Shown here one piece after another: positions 33,014-43,739 of a DNA stretch of 64,000 nt (its first letter is position 1; each line of letters begins with the position of its first letter). The DNA is from Coprinellus micaceus (Eukaryota; Basidiomycota; Agaricomycetes; Agaricales; Psathyrellaceae). The stretch spans positions 1,302,001 through 1,366,000 of the forward strand of contig OX596338.1 of assembly GCA_951394405.1 (NCBI GenBank), written 5' to 3'. Below the pieces are notes generated by a model. The model saw only the letters and a program-made list of their open reading frames with translations, ran no database searches and was not told the origin of the DNA. A program made the translations under genes and the position numbers.

Positions 33014-33984
33014 ATGAAGATTTTTTCCGGACTCCTCTTGCTTCCGACAGCAGTGTTCGCCGCCAACTTTACGGTAAATGTTGGGAAGAACGGTGTACGT
33101 CGCCCTTCGTCGCATATCCGCCACACGCTCACCCTCTTCGTCTTCACCTCGATTCACAGTCGACAATAGAGCCAAGCTTCGTGCGTGCGGAGGTTGGAGA
33201 CGAAATATTCTTCGACTTGTAAGTACCCTAGGTCGGCGAAGGACATTCCAGCTTAACCGATCTCTTTCGACTATGTGCAGTTATTCTGGAAACCACGTTA
33301 GTACCTACCGCCTTCCGCCCACTCGTTGGCCGGGAACTGATATTTGACTACCCCCTGCATTTGTAGACCATCACCTCGTCTAGTTTTGAAAACCCTTGCA
33401 CCTATTCGCAAGATAACGACGGGGTCGTGGGGCAGTACGGGAACATCGATTACGGGCCAGGGCCAAGCGACGGGGCGAACAGCCGCTACATCCTGCGCGT
33501 TAGGTCCACACGGCCCCAATGGTACCACTGTGCTCAGACCTGTAGTGCTAAGTGAGACAGAATCGTCTTCCTCTCAGAATCCAAATTGAACTCGCACAGT
33601 CACTGCAAGAACGGCATGATTTTCGCCATCAACCCATCGGACGACCAGCCGTTCGACCAATTCTTGGTACGGCCCTCCTCCCATATCTCAGCCGTACCCA
33701 GTGCCCTGACCTCTGTTCCAATGCGCTAGGAAAACGCTCGTGACTCAGAGGACCCGCCCCCAGGAGACTGCTCTTGGACAACAATCACGCCCGTGTTGAC
33801 GAGGACCATCGCAGGCGAGAGCCTTCCAACGACAAGCACTATCACAAGGGAACCGTCTACTGCCACTCCCGCCGGAAATAACGGGAACGGAGGAGGAAAC
33901 AGTGCTTTGCCGAACGCTGACATCTTTACCGGTGGTCACGGCCTTGTCGCGTTCGCTGTCCTCGTTTCCTGGTTCGTGTTTTAG
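33014..33984 (+). CDS. Secreted cupredoxin-like protein with GPI-type tail (copy 2), 220 aa
   Basis: Exons: 33014-33094, 33160-33218, 33281-33296, 33367-33551, 33600-33666 and 33730-33984, all in frame. MKIFSGLLLLPTAVFAA is the signal peptide. The fold shows FVRAEVGDEIFFDFYSGNH, TITSSSFENPCTY, WYHCAQTCSANHCKNGM and FAINPSDDQPFDQF. Copper-site residues are present (His of GNH, Cys, His, Met), but the Cys-to-His loop is longer by three residues than in copy 1. The C-terminal region is Thr-rich, Gly/Asn-rich, and ends in a hydrophobic GLVAFAVLVSWFVF, suitable for a GPI signal. The AA donor of exon 4 (AAGTGAG) was chosen because it keeps the NHCKNGM block in frame. Confidence 0.88.
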
Positions 33985-34811
33985 AATCACTCCATTGAAA
34001 AATACATGACGAGGCAGATCCGCTCGGACTCGCTTCGGCATGATTGACGCCCGCACAACAATCCGTGTCATGTGTTGAACCGTAGCCGACTTTGTTACTC
34101 CACTCTCACCTCTCTCGGCCCCTCCTGACACACCATTGGGTATGGTGGTTCGAACAAGGAGCCTGCTTCCCGACCCCTCCACGAACCCTCATAACAACTT
34201 CTCCACGGTACCCACTTGCGAAAGCCCGAGTCCCTACATTTTCTTACTGCTTATAGGAAAGGGCGAAGAATAGCGCTAATGGTCAGCCCGGTCGTGGCAA
34301 CGGAAATGGCGCCGCTCCGAAGACAGTGTTCTCCTGTGCCAGTGATCGCATCCAGCATCATCCCTGTTATGAGGGTAATAGTCATGAATCGAACGTAGAA
34401 CATAATACTTTCTCCACCTTTGAGACAAGGAAGGCAGCCGGCTACCCCAATACGTACAGCCTTTTCATTGCACAGGCCACCTCTTAAATGATCAAGTTTT
34501 CGCCGAGCGCTGGTGGAGTTACACCGGCGCCTATTTGGCGACCATCAAATACCAGCATGCCACTGTTTAAGGTTGGCCCAGCGGCCTTCTCTCGGCCAGT
34601 ACGGTGACCTCAGGTTCAACCTTCCGCAGATTTCAACCCCCCTTGAGCCCGATACAACCTGCGCCTTCGGCTCTATTGCAGTGCGCCCAGATACGGTTTG
34701 GTGTCTTTAGAACATTGTTAGCGCTGATTCGTATCGTGTTATTTTTACCACAACTACACAGAGCGCATCTCGCAGGAAGGCCCCTGCCCATCACACATTC
34801 TCGTGAAGTCA
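33985..34811. other. Intergenic, about 830 nt
   Basis: This lies between cupredoxin copies 2 and 3. No gene was seen and no cupredoxin remnant was recognised. Confidence 0.35.
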
Positions 34812-34822
34812 CTTATATATTG
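34812..34822 (+). promoter_or_regulatory. TATA box of cupredoxin copy 3
   Basis: CTTATATATTG lies 57-67 nt ahead of the ATG at 34879. Confidence 0.5.
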
Positions 34823-34878
34823 CCTCGACACCTGGTGTCATACACACTGAACTCTGCTAGCAGGACCCACTCACTGCA

Positions 34879-35861
34879 ATGCGGCCCTCCTCTGTCCTGC
34901 TGACCCTCCTCCCTGCTATCGCCTCTGCTGCTGAGCATATTATATCGGTCGACAAGGACAGCGTGCGTGAGGGCGTTGGCTTCCTTGTCTCTACTTCCCT
35001 TTGCTCAAATATCAGCTGGGCGATTATAGAGTGGAAAGTTCGATCCTCCGATGCTGAAGGCGGCCTTGGGCGACTCGCTTGTTTTCAACATGTAAGTTCT
35101 ATCAGCCCCCCCGAACTCACCGTTGCAACTACTTTCTAACTTTTAACTACCAAAAAATAGCTACTCGAACCATGTTAGTGCCCATCTCGCTTGAGATTCC
35201 GATCGTTGACACAAATCTCATTCCTCGCCGTCCCCAGAGCGTATTGCAGTCCATGTCTTTCGAAGAACCCTGCACCAAGTACGACTTCTTCAAGGCAAAT
35301 GGTGTCAATATGGGTTCGGCAGACACCCTCCAAAAGCGCTCGGACCTACCCCCAGGGGCGGTCGCGACGATCGGCTGGACGTTGCAGGTGTCGGGCCCTC
35401 TGATCATGTACTCGCCGCAGGTGTGTCCTAAAAAGTAGGCTCTTGCTTCTGGTCTGTTCGCGGTGAATGAACGGTACCTGGTGCAGCTTTTGCAAAGAGG
35501 GATTGGTCCTTGCCATCAACCCACTCGGGAACCAAACATATGACAAACTCTTGGTATGACCCTCTTCATCTACTCGCATGCCCGAACCCTCTTTAATCCT
35601 GCGTAATGTCCATGTACCTGGCAGGAGAACGCACGTAGTTCCTCCGACCCTTCAAGGGAGGACTGCTCCTGGTTCAAACCAAAATCCCCTACCCCCAGCA
35701 CGGTGACGACGTCCTCTACCACTGTTTCCACCACGAGCACCAACAGCGGAAACAGCTCAATTGACACGTCCATCCTTGGCGCCGTAAACGCGGCGAGAGT
35801 CGCCGATTCGAGTGTCGGGAAGGACAACAGCGAGATAACTTGTAGTTGTACTTGCAAGTAA
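34879..35861 (+). CDS. Secreted cupredoxin-fold protein with degraded copper site (copy 3), 215 aa
   Basis: Exons: 34879-34962, 35030-35091, 35161-35173, 35238-35422, 35487-35553 and 35625-35861, all in frame. The signal peptide is MRPSSVLLTLLPAIASA. Splicing gives FDPPMLKAALGDSLVFNI, YSNHSVLQSMSFEEPC and a loop IMYSPQVFCKEGLVLAINP. Compared with copies 1 and 2, the first His (SNH) remains, but the copper Cys, second His and Met are replaced (by Ser/Tyr, Phe and Leu). The tail is Ser/Thr-rich and ends CSCTCK with no hydrophobic GPI signal, so the protein is probably soluble or wall-bound. The exon pattern matches the other two copies, supporting the model. Confidence 0.82.
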
Positions 35862-36258
35862 CAGGAGAGCCAGTTTCCGTTGGTCCAGTATGTGGAAGGT
35901 GCTGAAAGGTACGATCCAGAGCAGCGTTGCGGATTGAGAATCTATACATTCCAAATATGCGTGATTCTGTCCAGTCTCTATTTTCCTGTGCATTGAAAGA
36001 AATATGTAAGTACCAAGCGAAGTGGAGGCCGAGACACGTGAAGGGGAATATACAGTCCAGTCAGTATGTACATCGAGGTAGGTTAACATTATTATGATTA
36101 ATGGTGAGGTAGCAATCGGGGTTGATGCATGGTGTCGGAGGGCAGGTATCGTTGGTGAGCGGTTTCTGGGCCAGACTGTAGCCACATACACTGGCGTTAG
36201 TGACATTTTGAAGCAAGTTGGGGTTGAGTTGAACTTGTAGGGATTTCTAAGAGGAAGA
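35862..36258. other. Convergent intergenic region, 397 nt
   Basis: These are the 3' flanks of cupredoxin copy 3 and the TLC gene. Nothing else was recognised. Confidence 0.4.
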
Positions 36259-37458
36259 CTATGCGGCGTGTTCGTCCACCTCGACGCGAGCTTGCTGGTT
36301 GATCAACTTTTGCCTCTCCTCCGAGCCGTCGAACCGCTTTCTGATCGCAGCGATCATCTTGGAGAACCTATGCAACATACCGCCATCAGCAACCAGTGCT
36401 ACTCAATTCAAGGTAACAATGGACTAACCAAAGCCAATTCAAGCCCTGGAGCGCAAAGTTACCGAGGCCGAACACGAATGTATATGGCCAGGGCATCTGC
36501 TTCCATATACCCAAGAGGGTCAAGAAGAACTGGTACGAGATACTCCCACCGTACACCAATCGCACGCTGAAGAACGCAGCCAGAAGCGCGAAGCCGTTGA
36601 CAAGTTGGAAGGTAGTCCCGGTGCGGTTGGTCTTGTCAAGGAACCAGTGAATGTTCAGGAAAAAGGTGCTGATTTCCCAGAGGAGGCAGCGCGTGCCGTA
36701 GTACGCGACGAAGGGTCTCTGAAAGATAGAAGGTGTTAGAGAACGATAAGAGAAGATGTGACGGCCCGGGGGTGCTGCGGTGGCGGCGAGACGTAATACG
36801 CCCTAAAGTATGAAAGAGATACCAAGGCCTCGTGGCTGAGGGCGCACTGGCCATGTTCATAAACGGCAGGGCGTTTATGACTCGTAATGAGACAAGAGAA
36901 AACTCACAAAGGACATGGTGTAGATCAGGGTGCATGCGACGCCGTGAATCACGAATCCAATGTCGATGAAGTTGACTATGGCGTCCAGTGTGTCCCAGAT
37001 GAAGTACCTGGAATTTCGGGTCGGTTAGCGCTGTGGACAAAGATGAACCCGGCTGGCACTCACCCGCAGGCGATCGCGTAGGTATACCCAACCCGGTCGT
37101 CCCACCCAAATGCACGGTCGTTGGTGATGTCTTCGTTCTGGTTCGCGATGCACCAAATCGACATCGGCACGATGATGAGGGTGTGCACTTGCGATACGAC
37201 ATGAATCCCCCTACACCGAGCCCACTTCAGCACATGAACCATTCACCAAAGGAATTGCCCACACCAATTATTCCTAGCCTTCTTTCCCTTCAGCGCCCCG
37301 TACGATTGCGGAGCGACCTTCGGACTCAACCACGGTGAGAGAACGAGGTGCACAAACGTGAACCCAAGGAAGCTGAGGTACAATGTAGGCAGGAACTGGG
37401 GGAGCTTTGTTAGGCCGAGCCCTTCGACAAGGAACCTGTCGAGGAACGCTGGAGACAT
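36259..37458 (-). CDS. TLC-domain multipass membrane protein (TMEM56/FAM57-like), 279 aa
   Basis: TLC (TRAM/LAG1/CLN8) proteins act in ER lipid sensing, transport or ceramide synthesis. Exons (minus): 37458-37265, 37210-37064, 37007-36908, 36718-36429 and 36367-36259, in frame. Five to seven membrane segments are visible, e.g. LYLSFLGFTFVHLVLSPWL, IHVVSQVHTLIIVPMSIWC, FIDIGFVIHGVACTLIYTMSF and FVAYYGTRCLLWEISTFFL. The block YFIWDTLDAI followed by the IHG segment and the W.IST..LN.HW motif is characteristic of the TMEM56-like branch rather than ceramide synthases, which carry a Lag1 HH motif not seen here. The C-terminus is charged and cytosolic. The substrate is unknown. Confidence 0.85.
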
Positions 37459-38282
37459 GTCTAGGTCGTGTCTCTGACGCTGATTTTCTGGGGTTTTTGG
37501 GGTGAAAACTAGGAGGAAGGAAAAGAAGGTGAGGTGGGAGTCGGGTTGGAAAGGTAATGGAATCGGTGAGCTTACGAGAGTGACGCCCTTCGAAACTGCT
37601 CAGCTTCCCCGCCGATGGTCAGGTAAGCTTATCCCAAGTTCGGCACTCCGCTCTCGTTGCTTGCCTAAACTCGCCCAGCAGTCAGCACACCGTCGACATC
37701 CCGCAAACGAATAAAATGAATCAGCACACGAGTCGTACCTGCGGTGACCTGTGGGCTAGACTACGCTTCGCAGGTTGCACACGACCCCAGTCAACGCCAG
37801 GCTTCACTTTTCCCATGGAAACATTACATACCTTCTCCTGCCTAGTCCAGCGCTGAGCCCACGACACAGCCCTCTACCAACTTGTACGGAGGAAGAAGGA
37901 GGAGATGGTGGCGAAGAGTAAAATGCGTAGGAATGGCCCGATGCCAATTCATCATCATCCCGGTTGCGATCGTGTCACGTAATGCCGCAAGGTCAGCGGG
38001 CGTCTAATTCCTCTGATGTTCGGAATGCAATGTTGAACGGACCACATGTCACCCAGCAGAGAAGCCGTAACTGTTGCCACTCAAATTGGTTTTCGATGTA
38101 GGCTTCAAGATATGTGAAATGTTCCATAAGCGTAGATGCCGTAAGTTCAGAGTTTAGCAACGCATCCTCTCATTACCGGAAGGGCACGAAAGCTCAGTGA
38201 ACGCAACACAGTTTGGGTCGGTACTGGAACAGGAATTGAATACATTTCGCGGCGCACATGTTGAGGTACTCTTTTTTCCACA
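37459..38282. other. Intergenic, 824 nt
   Basis: This is the upstream region of the TLC gene and downstream region of MET8. No gene was seen. Confidence 0.35.
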
Positions 38283-39134
38283 TCATTTCCTCGACTGGTA
38301 CACAGAAAAGGCTACCCGGGCGAACACGATTCCGGCCATGAAGCTAACCACCGATGTCGACAAAGCGCCAGCACTCTTCACCCCGTCCCACCAGGACGAT
38401 CTCTTGGAGCATTTGAGGATCTCTGCGGGTGCTGGAACTCGGTTTAGTTCCCAACCTTCATCCAAGAGCCTTCCAACATCCTCGTTGTCCAAGCTCCCAA
38501 GCTCCTCTAGGCTCCACGTGTCACATACCCTACTCATCCACCTCATCCTCTTCTTTCCAAGCTCTCCCCCAACCCCTGGTGCACGCTCCTTCAACTTGGT
38601 TCTAAGGGCTCCAACCCTGACCAATGCTTCGCCTTCCTTCCCTGACAAGGCTCCCTTTACTCTGTCTTTGATAAGGGCGGCGATACGCGGCCCATTCCCG
38701 TTGGTCGAGATCATTATTTGCAAGGGTCCATCGCGAACTTGCCCTCCAAAGTAGAAATCGCACAGCTCCGGTATATCTGCCGCGTTCACAGGAACGCGAA
38801 TCGCTCTGCACGCCTCGACGATCCGTCGAGATAGGTCGTTGTCGTCCAGTGCTGTGAGAACCATATCATAGGCTCCGACATCGATTGGGTTGTCGCCGAA
38901 TGCGAAAGGCTGGTCGAGGTGGGTAATCCTTGCCGGGTAGGTCCCGAGGAACTGCTTCGTTCGGGGGTGAAGTCCTGCCGAAGGCGATACGAGGTCGATG
39001 TGCGCGTCCGTCGCGAGAAGCGAGTCGATACGCTGTGCTCCGACCTCTCCTCCGCCGACTATCAACACCCTTTTGCCTTTGAGCTGCCACGCGATCAGGA
39101 GGGAGCCTCCTCCGACGGTTTTCTGTTCTGACAT
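38283..39134 (-). CDS. MET8: Bifunctional precorrin-2 dehydrogenase / sirohydrochlorin ferrochelatase, 283 aa
   Basis: Met8 makes siroheme, the cofactor of sulfite reductase. The gene is a single exon from Met MSEQKTVGGG (39134); an upstream in-frame ATG at 39209 would add 25 low-complexity His/Thr-rich residues. The N-terminal NAD domain has VLIVGGGEVGAQR. The block VPVNAADIPELCDFYFGG carries the Asp expected to serve in both reactions. IMISTNGNGPRIAALIKDRV starts the dimerisation domain, and a helical C-terminal region follows. A hydrophobic segment near the end (VVSFMAGIVFARVAFSVY) suggests membrane association, as in other basidiomycete copies. A YeeE-type sulfur transporter gene lies 6 kb away, which may be coincidence. 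Confidence 0.93.
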   Translation of the reverse strand: MSEQKTVGGGSLLIAWQLKGKRVLIVGGGEVGAQRIDSLLATDAHIDLVSPSAGLHPRTKQFLGTYPARITHLDQPFAFGDNPIDVGAYDMVLTALDDNDLSRRIVEACRAIRVPVNAADIPELCDFYFGGQVRDGPLQIMISTNGNGPRIAALIKDRVKGALSGKEGEALVRVGALRTKLKERAPGVGGELGKKRMRWMSRVCDTWSLEELGSLDNEDVGRLLDEGWELNRVPAPAEILKCSKRSSWWDGVKSAGALSTSVVSFMAGIVFARVAFSVYQSRK

Positions 39135-39980
39135 AGTGGCGGTCGTGGTCGTGGCGAACATCCAAGGCTTGAAATGGTGGTGAGCGCCATGGTGGGGAGC
39201 GATAACCAAGCATGCGGCGTGCGAAGACGCGACGAAACTTGTGTGTGATTTGCAATCATCACAGCGTGATCACCCCTTTCTTCCTGCTCTCGTGACGCTG
39301 AAGGGTACCATCAGCGGCCCTCAGGAGTCAGCTCCCAGTAGTAGTTGGGTCCGGGCAAGGACTCGACACCAAGTACTCCAAGCTCCGACTAGAGCTGGGG
39401 TCTCATCTGGGATGGAGACCTTGAGGAATCGGGATCGCTCGTCTGCGCCGCAACACACCAGTCGCAAAGCGCAGCGTCACAAGCGCCATTGACCACTGCT
39501 GACCCCCGTCGATTCCCTTACTTTGCTGCGCCAGAATTTTGCTTGATTCTTCCGGACTCTGGTCTGCTCCTGGCTTTGTGACTCATGACAATCGTCCTAC
39601 ACCCTTCCTTGCATGGGCGCCTCTGACTCTCACTGCGGTTCCGCAGCCTGACATCACCACGCGGTATCCACGGACTTGTCCCTCAAACGGAAACGACGGA
39701 TCTTCAGAAGATGAACTCTGATATTTGTCGAGCCTATGCTGCAAAATACCTCGAGGTCGCATCGAGAAAATGACTCCGATCCTAGTCAGAGTGCCGTGCC
39801 CCCTTGTCTCAAGGTTCACGGAACCGCAACACAGCTACGGATCGGCTACTTACCGTGGGGTCGATAGTGGGGCTCGATAGTAAATGCCTGCGTCTAGCTT
39901 GAACCAGGAAGAGGCATTCAATGTGAGTTCTATTTTTGAAAACGAACCGCAGTGATTTTTAGATCTCCTCCCTTTTCCAG
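39135..39980. other. Divergent intergenic region, about 850 nt
   Basis: This is upstream sequence shared by MET8 (-) and the triple-repeat protein gene (+). No gene was seen. Confidence 0.35.
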
Positions 39981-39990
39981 CATATAAAAG
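39981..39990 (+). promoter_or_regulatory. TATA box of the triple-repeat protein gene
   Basis: CATATAAAAG lies about 150 nt ahead of the ATG at 40141. The sequence in between is rich in CCAA/CAAC (ACCAACCAACCAAG), the type of leader common in strongly expressed fungal genes. Confidence 0.55.
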
Positions 39991-40140
39991 AGGACGAGGC
40001 GGCTGACTGATTTATCAATTCATACCCTCTTACCAACCAACCAAGAGCCTCAAAGAACCTTCATCAGCTCTGTCGACGCGTCTTCCGCTCTGACTTTAAC
40101 AACCAACCCAACTATACACTTCCTCACAACCAAACCCGCG

Positions 40141-40686
40141 ATGTACTCCCAAACCCCTACTCCGTCCACGTTCTCCGTGAACACCACCACCACTGGCGCC
40201 TCGCAGTCCCCCATGCTCTCGGACCCAAAGTCAAAAGACTACGACGCGTCCTACGCTCAACTGTCTTCGCAGTACGGCTTCTCCGGCGGTTTCACTACAC
40301 CATCTTTGCCCTCATCACCAAGCTCTTCAAGGAGCGCGTCGCAGCCATCGAAGGCTAACCCATCCACCGACCTAAACCGCTGGGATCACGCATACGCCCA
40401 GCTCAGCAACCAATACGGTTTCGGGTCAATGGTCCCCGCTCCATCCCTCCCCAAATCGACACGCCCCGCAAACTCCAAGTCTTCGTCGCCCACTTCCCCC
40501 ACAACAAGCGTGTCCAAGGGCCAGGAATTGAACCGTTGGGAGGCCGCGTATGCCGACATGAGCGGAAAATACGGGTTCGGTGCAACCGTTCCTGCACCCT
40601 CGTTGCCGAAGAAGGAGTCGAAGGCTATGAAGGAAGATAAGCGCCGGTTTGTGGTGTCGTTTCCGTCATTGTCGTCAAGAAAGTGA
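40141..40686 (+). CDS. Small protein with three internal YGFG repeats, 181 aa
   Basis: The family is not recognised. It is a single exon behind a clear TATA box. Three units of about 40 residues share the core AYAQLSxQYGFG...P.PSLP: DASYAQLSSQYGFSGGF (residues 35-51), DHAYAQLSNQYGFGSM (82-97) and EAAYADMSGKYGFGAT (about 138-153). Units 2 and 3 are each preceded by LNRW. Ser/Pro/Thr-rich linkers separate the units, and the C-terminus is basic (KEDKRRF). There is no signal peptide or membrane segment. The repeats could be short binding motifs presented on a disordered chain; this is inference. The promoter suggests substantial expression. Confidence 0.75.
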   Translation: MYSQTPTPSTFSVNTTTTGASQSPMLSDPKSKDYDASYAQLSSQYGFSGGFTTPSLPSSPSSSRSASQPSKANPSTDLNRWDHAYAQLSNQYGFGSMVPAPSLPKSTRPANSKSSSPTSPTTSVSKGQELNRWEAAYADMSGKYGFGATVPAPSLPKKESKAMKEDKRRFVVSFPSLSSRK

Positions 40687-40966
40687 AGCTGTTGAGCATG
40701 GGCTGTTGGTGTCGCCCTTAAAAACAGACGATACGGATCTACCATGATACCCTTTACTGGCCTGGACCTATTCATACCTTACCTGACTATGTTTTATTGA
40801 CTTGGTTGTAACAACATGGGCTTCGGAAGACTTTTATTATGTACTATACATGCTGCAACGAATTACGATATATGAACTTTACGCCAATCGAAACACTGCC
40901 AATGCCACCTACCACCTCTTCGGAGCGACCAAACGCCATTGCTATCCCTAATCATCAAAGGCCGCT

Positions 40967-42567
40967 TTACGTTGCCTCTGCAGCACCCGTGTACCCACCC
41001 GGCACCAAAATTGTACGCTTGCTGTCGCCTACATTCCCCGCGAACCCTGGCATCCCCCCTGTGGGTTGACTGAGAATTGTAGCCGATAGCGAGGGTGGTG
41101 AGTTGAGGCTATCAACAGACGGTCGCCTAGCGTGCGCCAGGTAGCTAGGAGGTGGGAGACCGGTGTTCCCGGGCTGGCCCGCCGTGACACCCTCACCCAT
41201 AGCAGTGGTGTAGTGTTCTGGGTTGTTGAGGGTCTATAAATAGGGGATATGAGATTTACAGCAGAAAGAAGCCAACCAGGGCCTCTGGAATGTGTTATCA
41301 GGGTTTGGGTTCGCAGAACAGGGCGCCGGGGTGTGAACGGGGCACGGGCGCCTAATTGGGGCGAAGCCATGGGAAGGAGGCCAAAGCTCCCCGGGATGCC
41401 ACGCCATCAAAAGAAGGGATTTGGAAGGAAGGAACTACGAGAAGTACGCACATTGCCATACGCCTGCCCCTGCCCTTGGCCCCCTGACGATGTCGACGCC
41501 TGCCTGCCATGATACACCCTTGATTCGTGCGAATGCCACGAGCGGCCTCCAACCATCGACACCGGCGGTGGACTATCCTTCCTCCCTGAATAACCCTCAA
41601 ACCTTGACTTGGCTCCAAAGAAGCCTGCGTTAGCCTTCTCTGACTCGTGATGAGAATGGTCAGGTTCTGTGAGGTCCAGGGCCTTAGCGCGGAGCTCCCG
41701 AGCGGTGCGAGCACGCTTCCTGAGGATGAGCCAGAAGATAAGGAGGCCCAAGGCGGCGAGGAAGATGAGCGTGCCCACGATGCCTCCGGCGATGGCGCCT
41801 GTGTTCGATCGGCCGCTACCACTAGAGGCACTTGCGCTTGAGGGTGGTGCGGTCGTTGCGGGGCCGGCCGGAGTCGGTAGATTAGTGGAGGAAGATGATG
41901 TAGAACCGGGGAGTGAAGTGGATATAGACTCAGAAATGGCGACTGTATAGATTTTCAGAAGGTGTATTTCTCCAAAAAATGTGGTGGTACTCACTTATCT
42001 GTGCTTTCGCAGGATCGAAGGTTTGGCCCGCTAGCTCAGACACATTCATTTTGGCCCATTCTGGCAAGGTCACTCCAGTCGGGACTTCCCTGGGGTACCC
42101 TATAGACTTCATCCGCTCAGGGCACTCACGAGCCCAATAAGTGTAGTTGACCCATTGGTGGCCTCCGCAAGCACCGCAAGCGCTTGTGAGCATGTATACC
42201 GCGGAGCTGCAGCCGCAGACATCCTGGTAGGTAGAGTTGGGCCCGAGGTACCATGAACCGGGTGGGATGGATTGGAGGAATTTGTTCCCTGTGTCTGCAG
42301 TCAGCAGGCCTCCGCCAAATGTCGGGATGATAAGAGCCGCACCGATTCCGCAAGGTGTATACAATTGGGCCGCAGTCCAGCAGGGCGTGTGGCCTGAAGC
42401 ATCTACGGTCTGCACCAACTAAGTATCGGACGTTCTCGAGTAGAGCGCTAAGAAAATATCCATACCCAGTAGTATTCCGCTACACAACTCGTGACGTTCG
42501 TTCCCTGAGCAGCGACACCCAAGAGGAGGAACTGTACGAGTGCGAAGAGGGCTGGCACAAGGATCAT
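40967..42567 (-). CDS. Single-pass membrane glycoprotein with Cys-rich ectodomain, 427 aa
   Basis: Exons (minus): 42567-42466, 42418-41995, 41942-41452 and 41233-40967, in frame. MILVPALFALVQFLLLGVAAQ is the signal peptide. The ectodomain has CVAEYYW, HTPCWTAAQLYTPC, CGCSSAVYMLTSACGACGG and several N-glycosylation sites (NVT, NYT, NST, NVS). A Ser/Thr/Pro stalk precedes one membrane helix (GAIAGGIVGTLIFLAALGLL, about residues 224-250), then a basic cytosolic tail rich in Ser/Gly/Pro. The last exon is assigned from its open frame (NNPEHYTTAMGEGV... to a stop at 40967) after a 218-nt intron; without splicing the frame would stop at 41407. Proteins of this layout are common and uncharacterised in Agaricomycetes. 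Confidence 0.75.
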
Positions 42568-43739
42568 GGCGACACAGGAAACAGACAGTGGGAATCGACG
42601 ATGGAGGGCGGAGACAGCACAGCCGAGGAGAACACCTATAGGTCAAGCCCGTTCTTAAAATCCCACAGAGAGAAGAAGGCCTTGCTCCGAGAACACTGGA
42701 CTCGCGGCAGGAAGTGCAAGCTAAGCGCTGGTGCCCCACATTGCTCCATAGCCCTGCGACTGATAGAACCATGCCCATGCCCTAGGCGTGGAGATGGAAG
42801 TAGTGACCCTTGAGAGAGTGTGCCCTAAAAGAGACGTTTGGGGTTCCTTTCGCAGTTTGAGGGGTCACGATCCCCGTGAAAGAAGCAAAAAAGACGCCCA
42901 CAGCTTCCAGATTCAATTAGGGGACGATTGATCTCCCGCTCCCGAATGCATCCTTTTCCAAGGTTCATGTTGCCCTTCCTATATGCACCGCTATCATTGC
43001 TGGACAGTACTTCCGTCAACATGGAGGCCCTAAGTTACACTGTCGGTGGTGGCCTACATAGTTTCAAGTCATGATAGGGTTTGGGGAAGGACGGGCCCAC
43101 GTACCAGCAAAGACGCACCGGAAGAGAAGAGTCCTAGGATGACGAGAATGACGGAGCAACCGGTGGTACCTCCAAGGATGGCGCCATGGGTGGGCTGTGA
43201 ATGGCGGTTCCCGTCTTCGGTATTTCCGATGGCATGGCAGACGAGGAACGCACGAGGCTCACAAGCGCCCCTGCCAGAATCGTGTGGATGCTCCGGGGAT
43301 GGGTCGTTCTGGACAAGGAACTCGTGCACCTGAGTCTTTATCGAAGGTTATTCAAAGGATATATACCACCCCAGGACCTTGGATGTGTACCACCGGACAC
43401 GAGGATGGCCATGGCCTTGAGGATATCAAGCGCCCACAAACCTCGGCCATTGAGCCAAGGGGATGGGCAATGAGTCTGATTTAAGCGAGGAAGTATGCGT
43501 ATAAATGGCTCTGGAGCGTACCCTGGGCGTATCCTCGCCGATTGAGAGGACACCATAGTGGTGGAAGGGGGAAAAGAGGAAGCGCTCACAAGTGCAACGC
43601 TCGGCAAGTTCTCGGCTTGATCGCATTTGTCAGCTTCATCGGATGTTGGCTGCGCCAACCTCGACTCAAAGCGCGTCAGTCTACAACCACGAGCACATCC
43701 TCATCTCTAATCGTTCCTTGCACGGTTGCATCTGAAACT
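42568..43739. other. Divergent intergenic region, about 1.2 kb
   Basis: A minus-strand frame near 43069-43329 contains THGAILGGTTGCSVILVILGLF, resembling the Gly-rich membrane helix of single-pass proteins, but no signal peptide or ectodomain could be attached to it. Otherwise no gene was seen. Confidence 0.3.

Noticed and set aside
43069..43329. Minus-strand frame with a Gly-rich hydrophobic helix
   Set aside because: It resembles the membrane helix of single-pass proteins, but no signal peptide, ectodomain or convincing exons could be joined to it.
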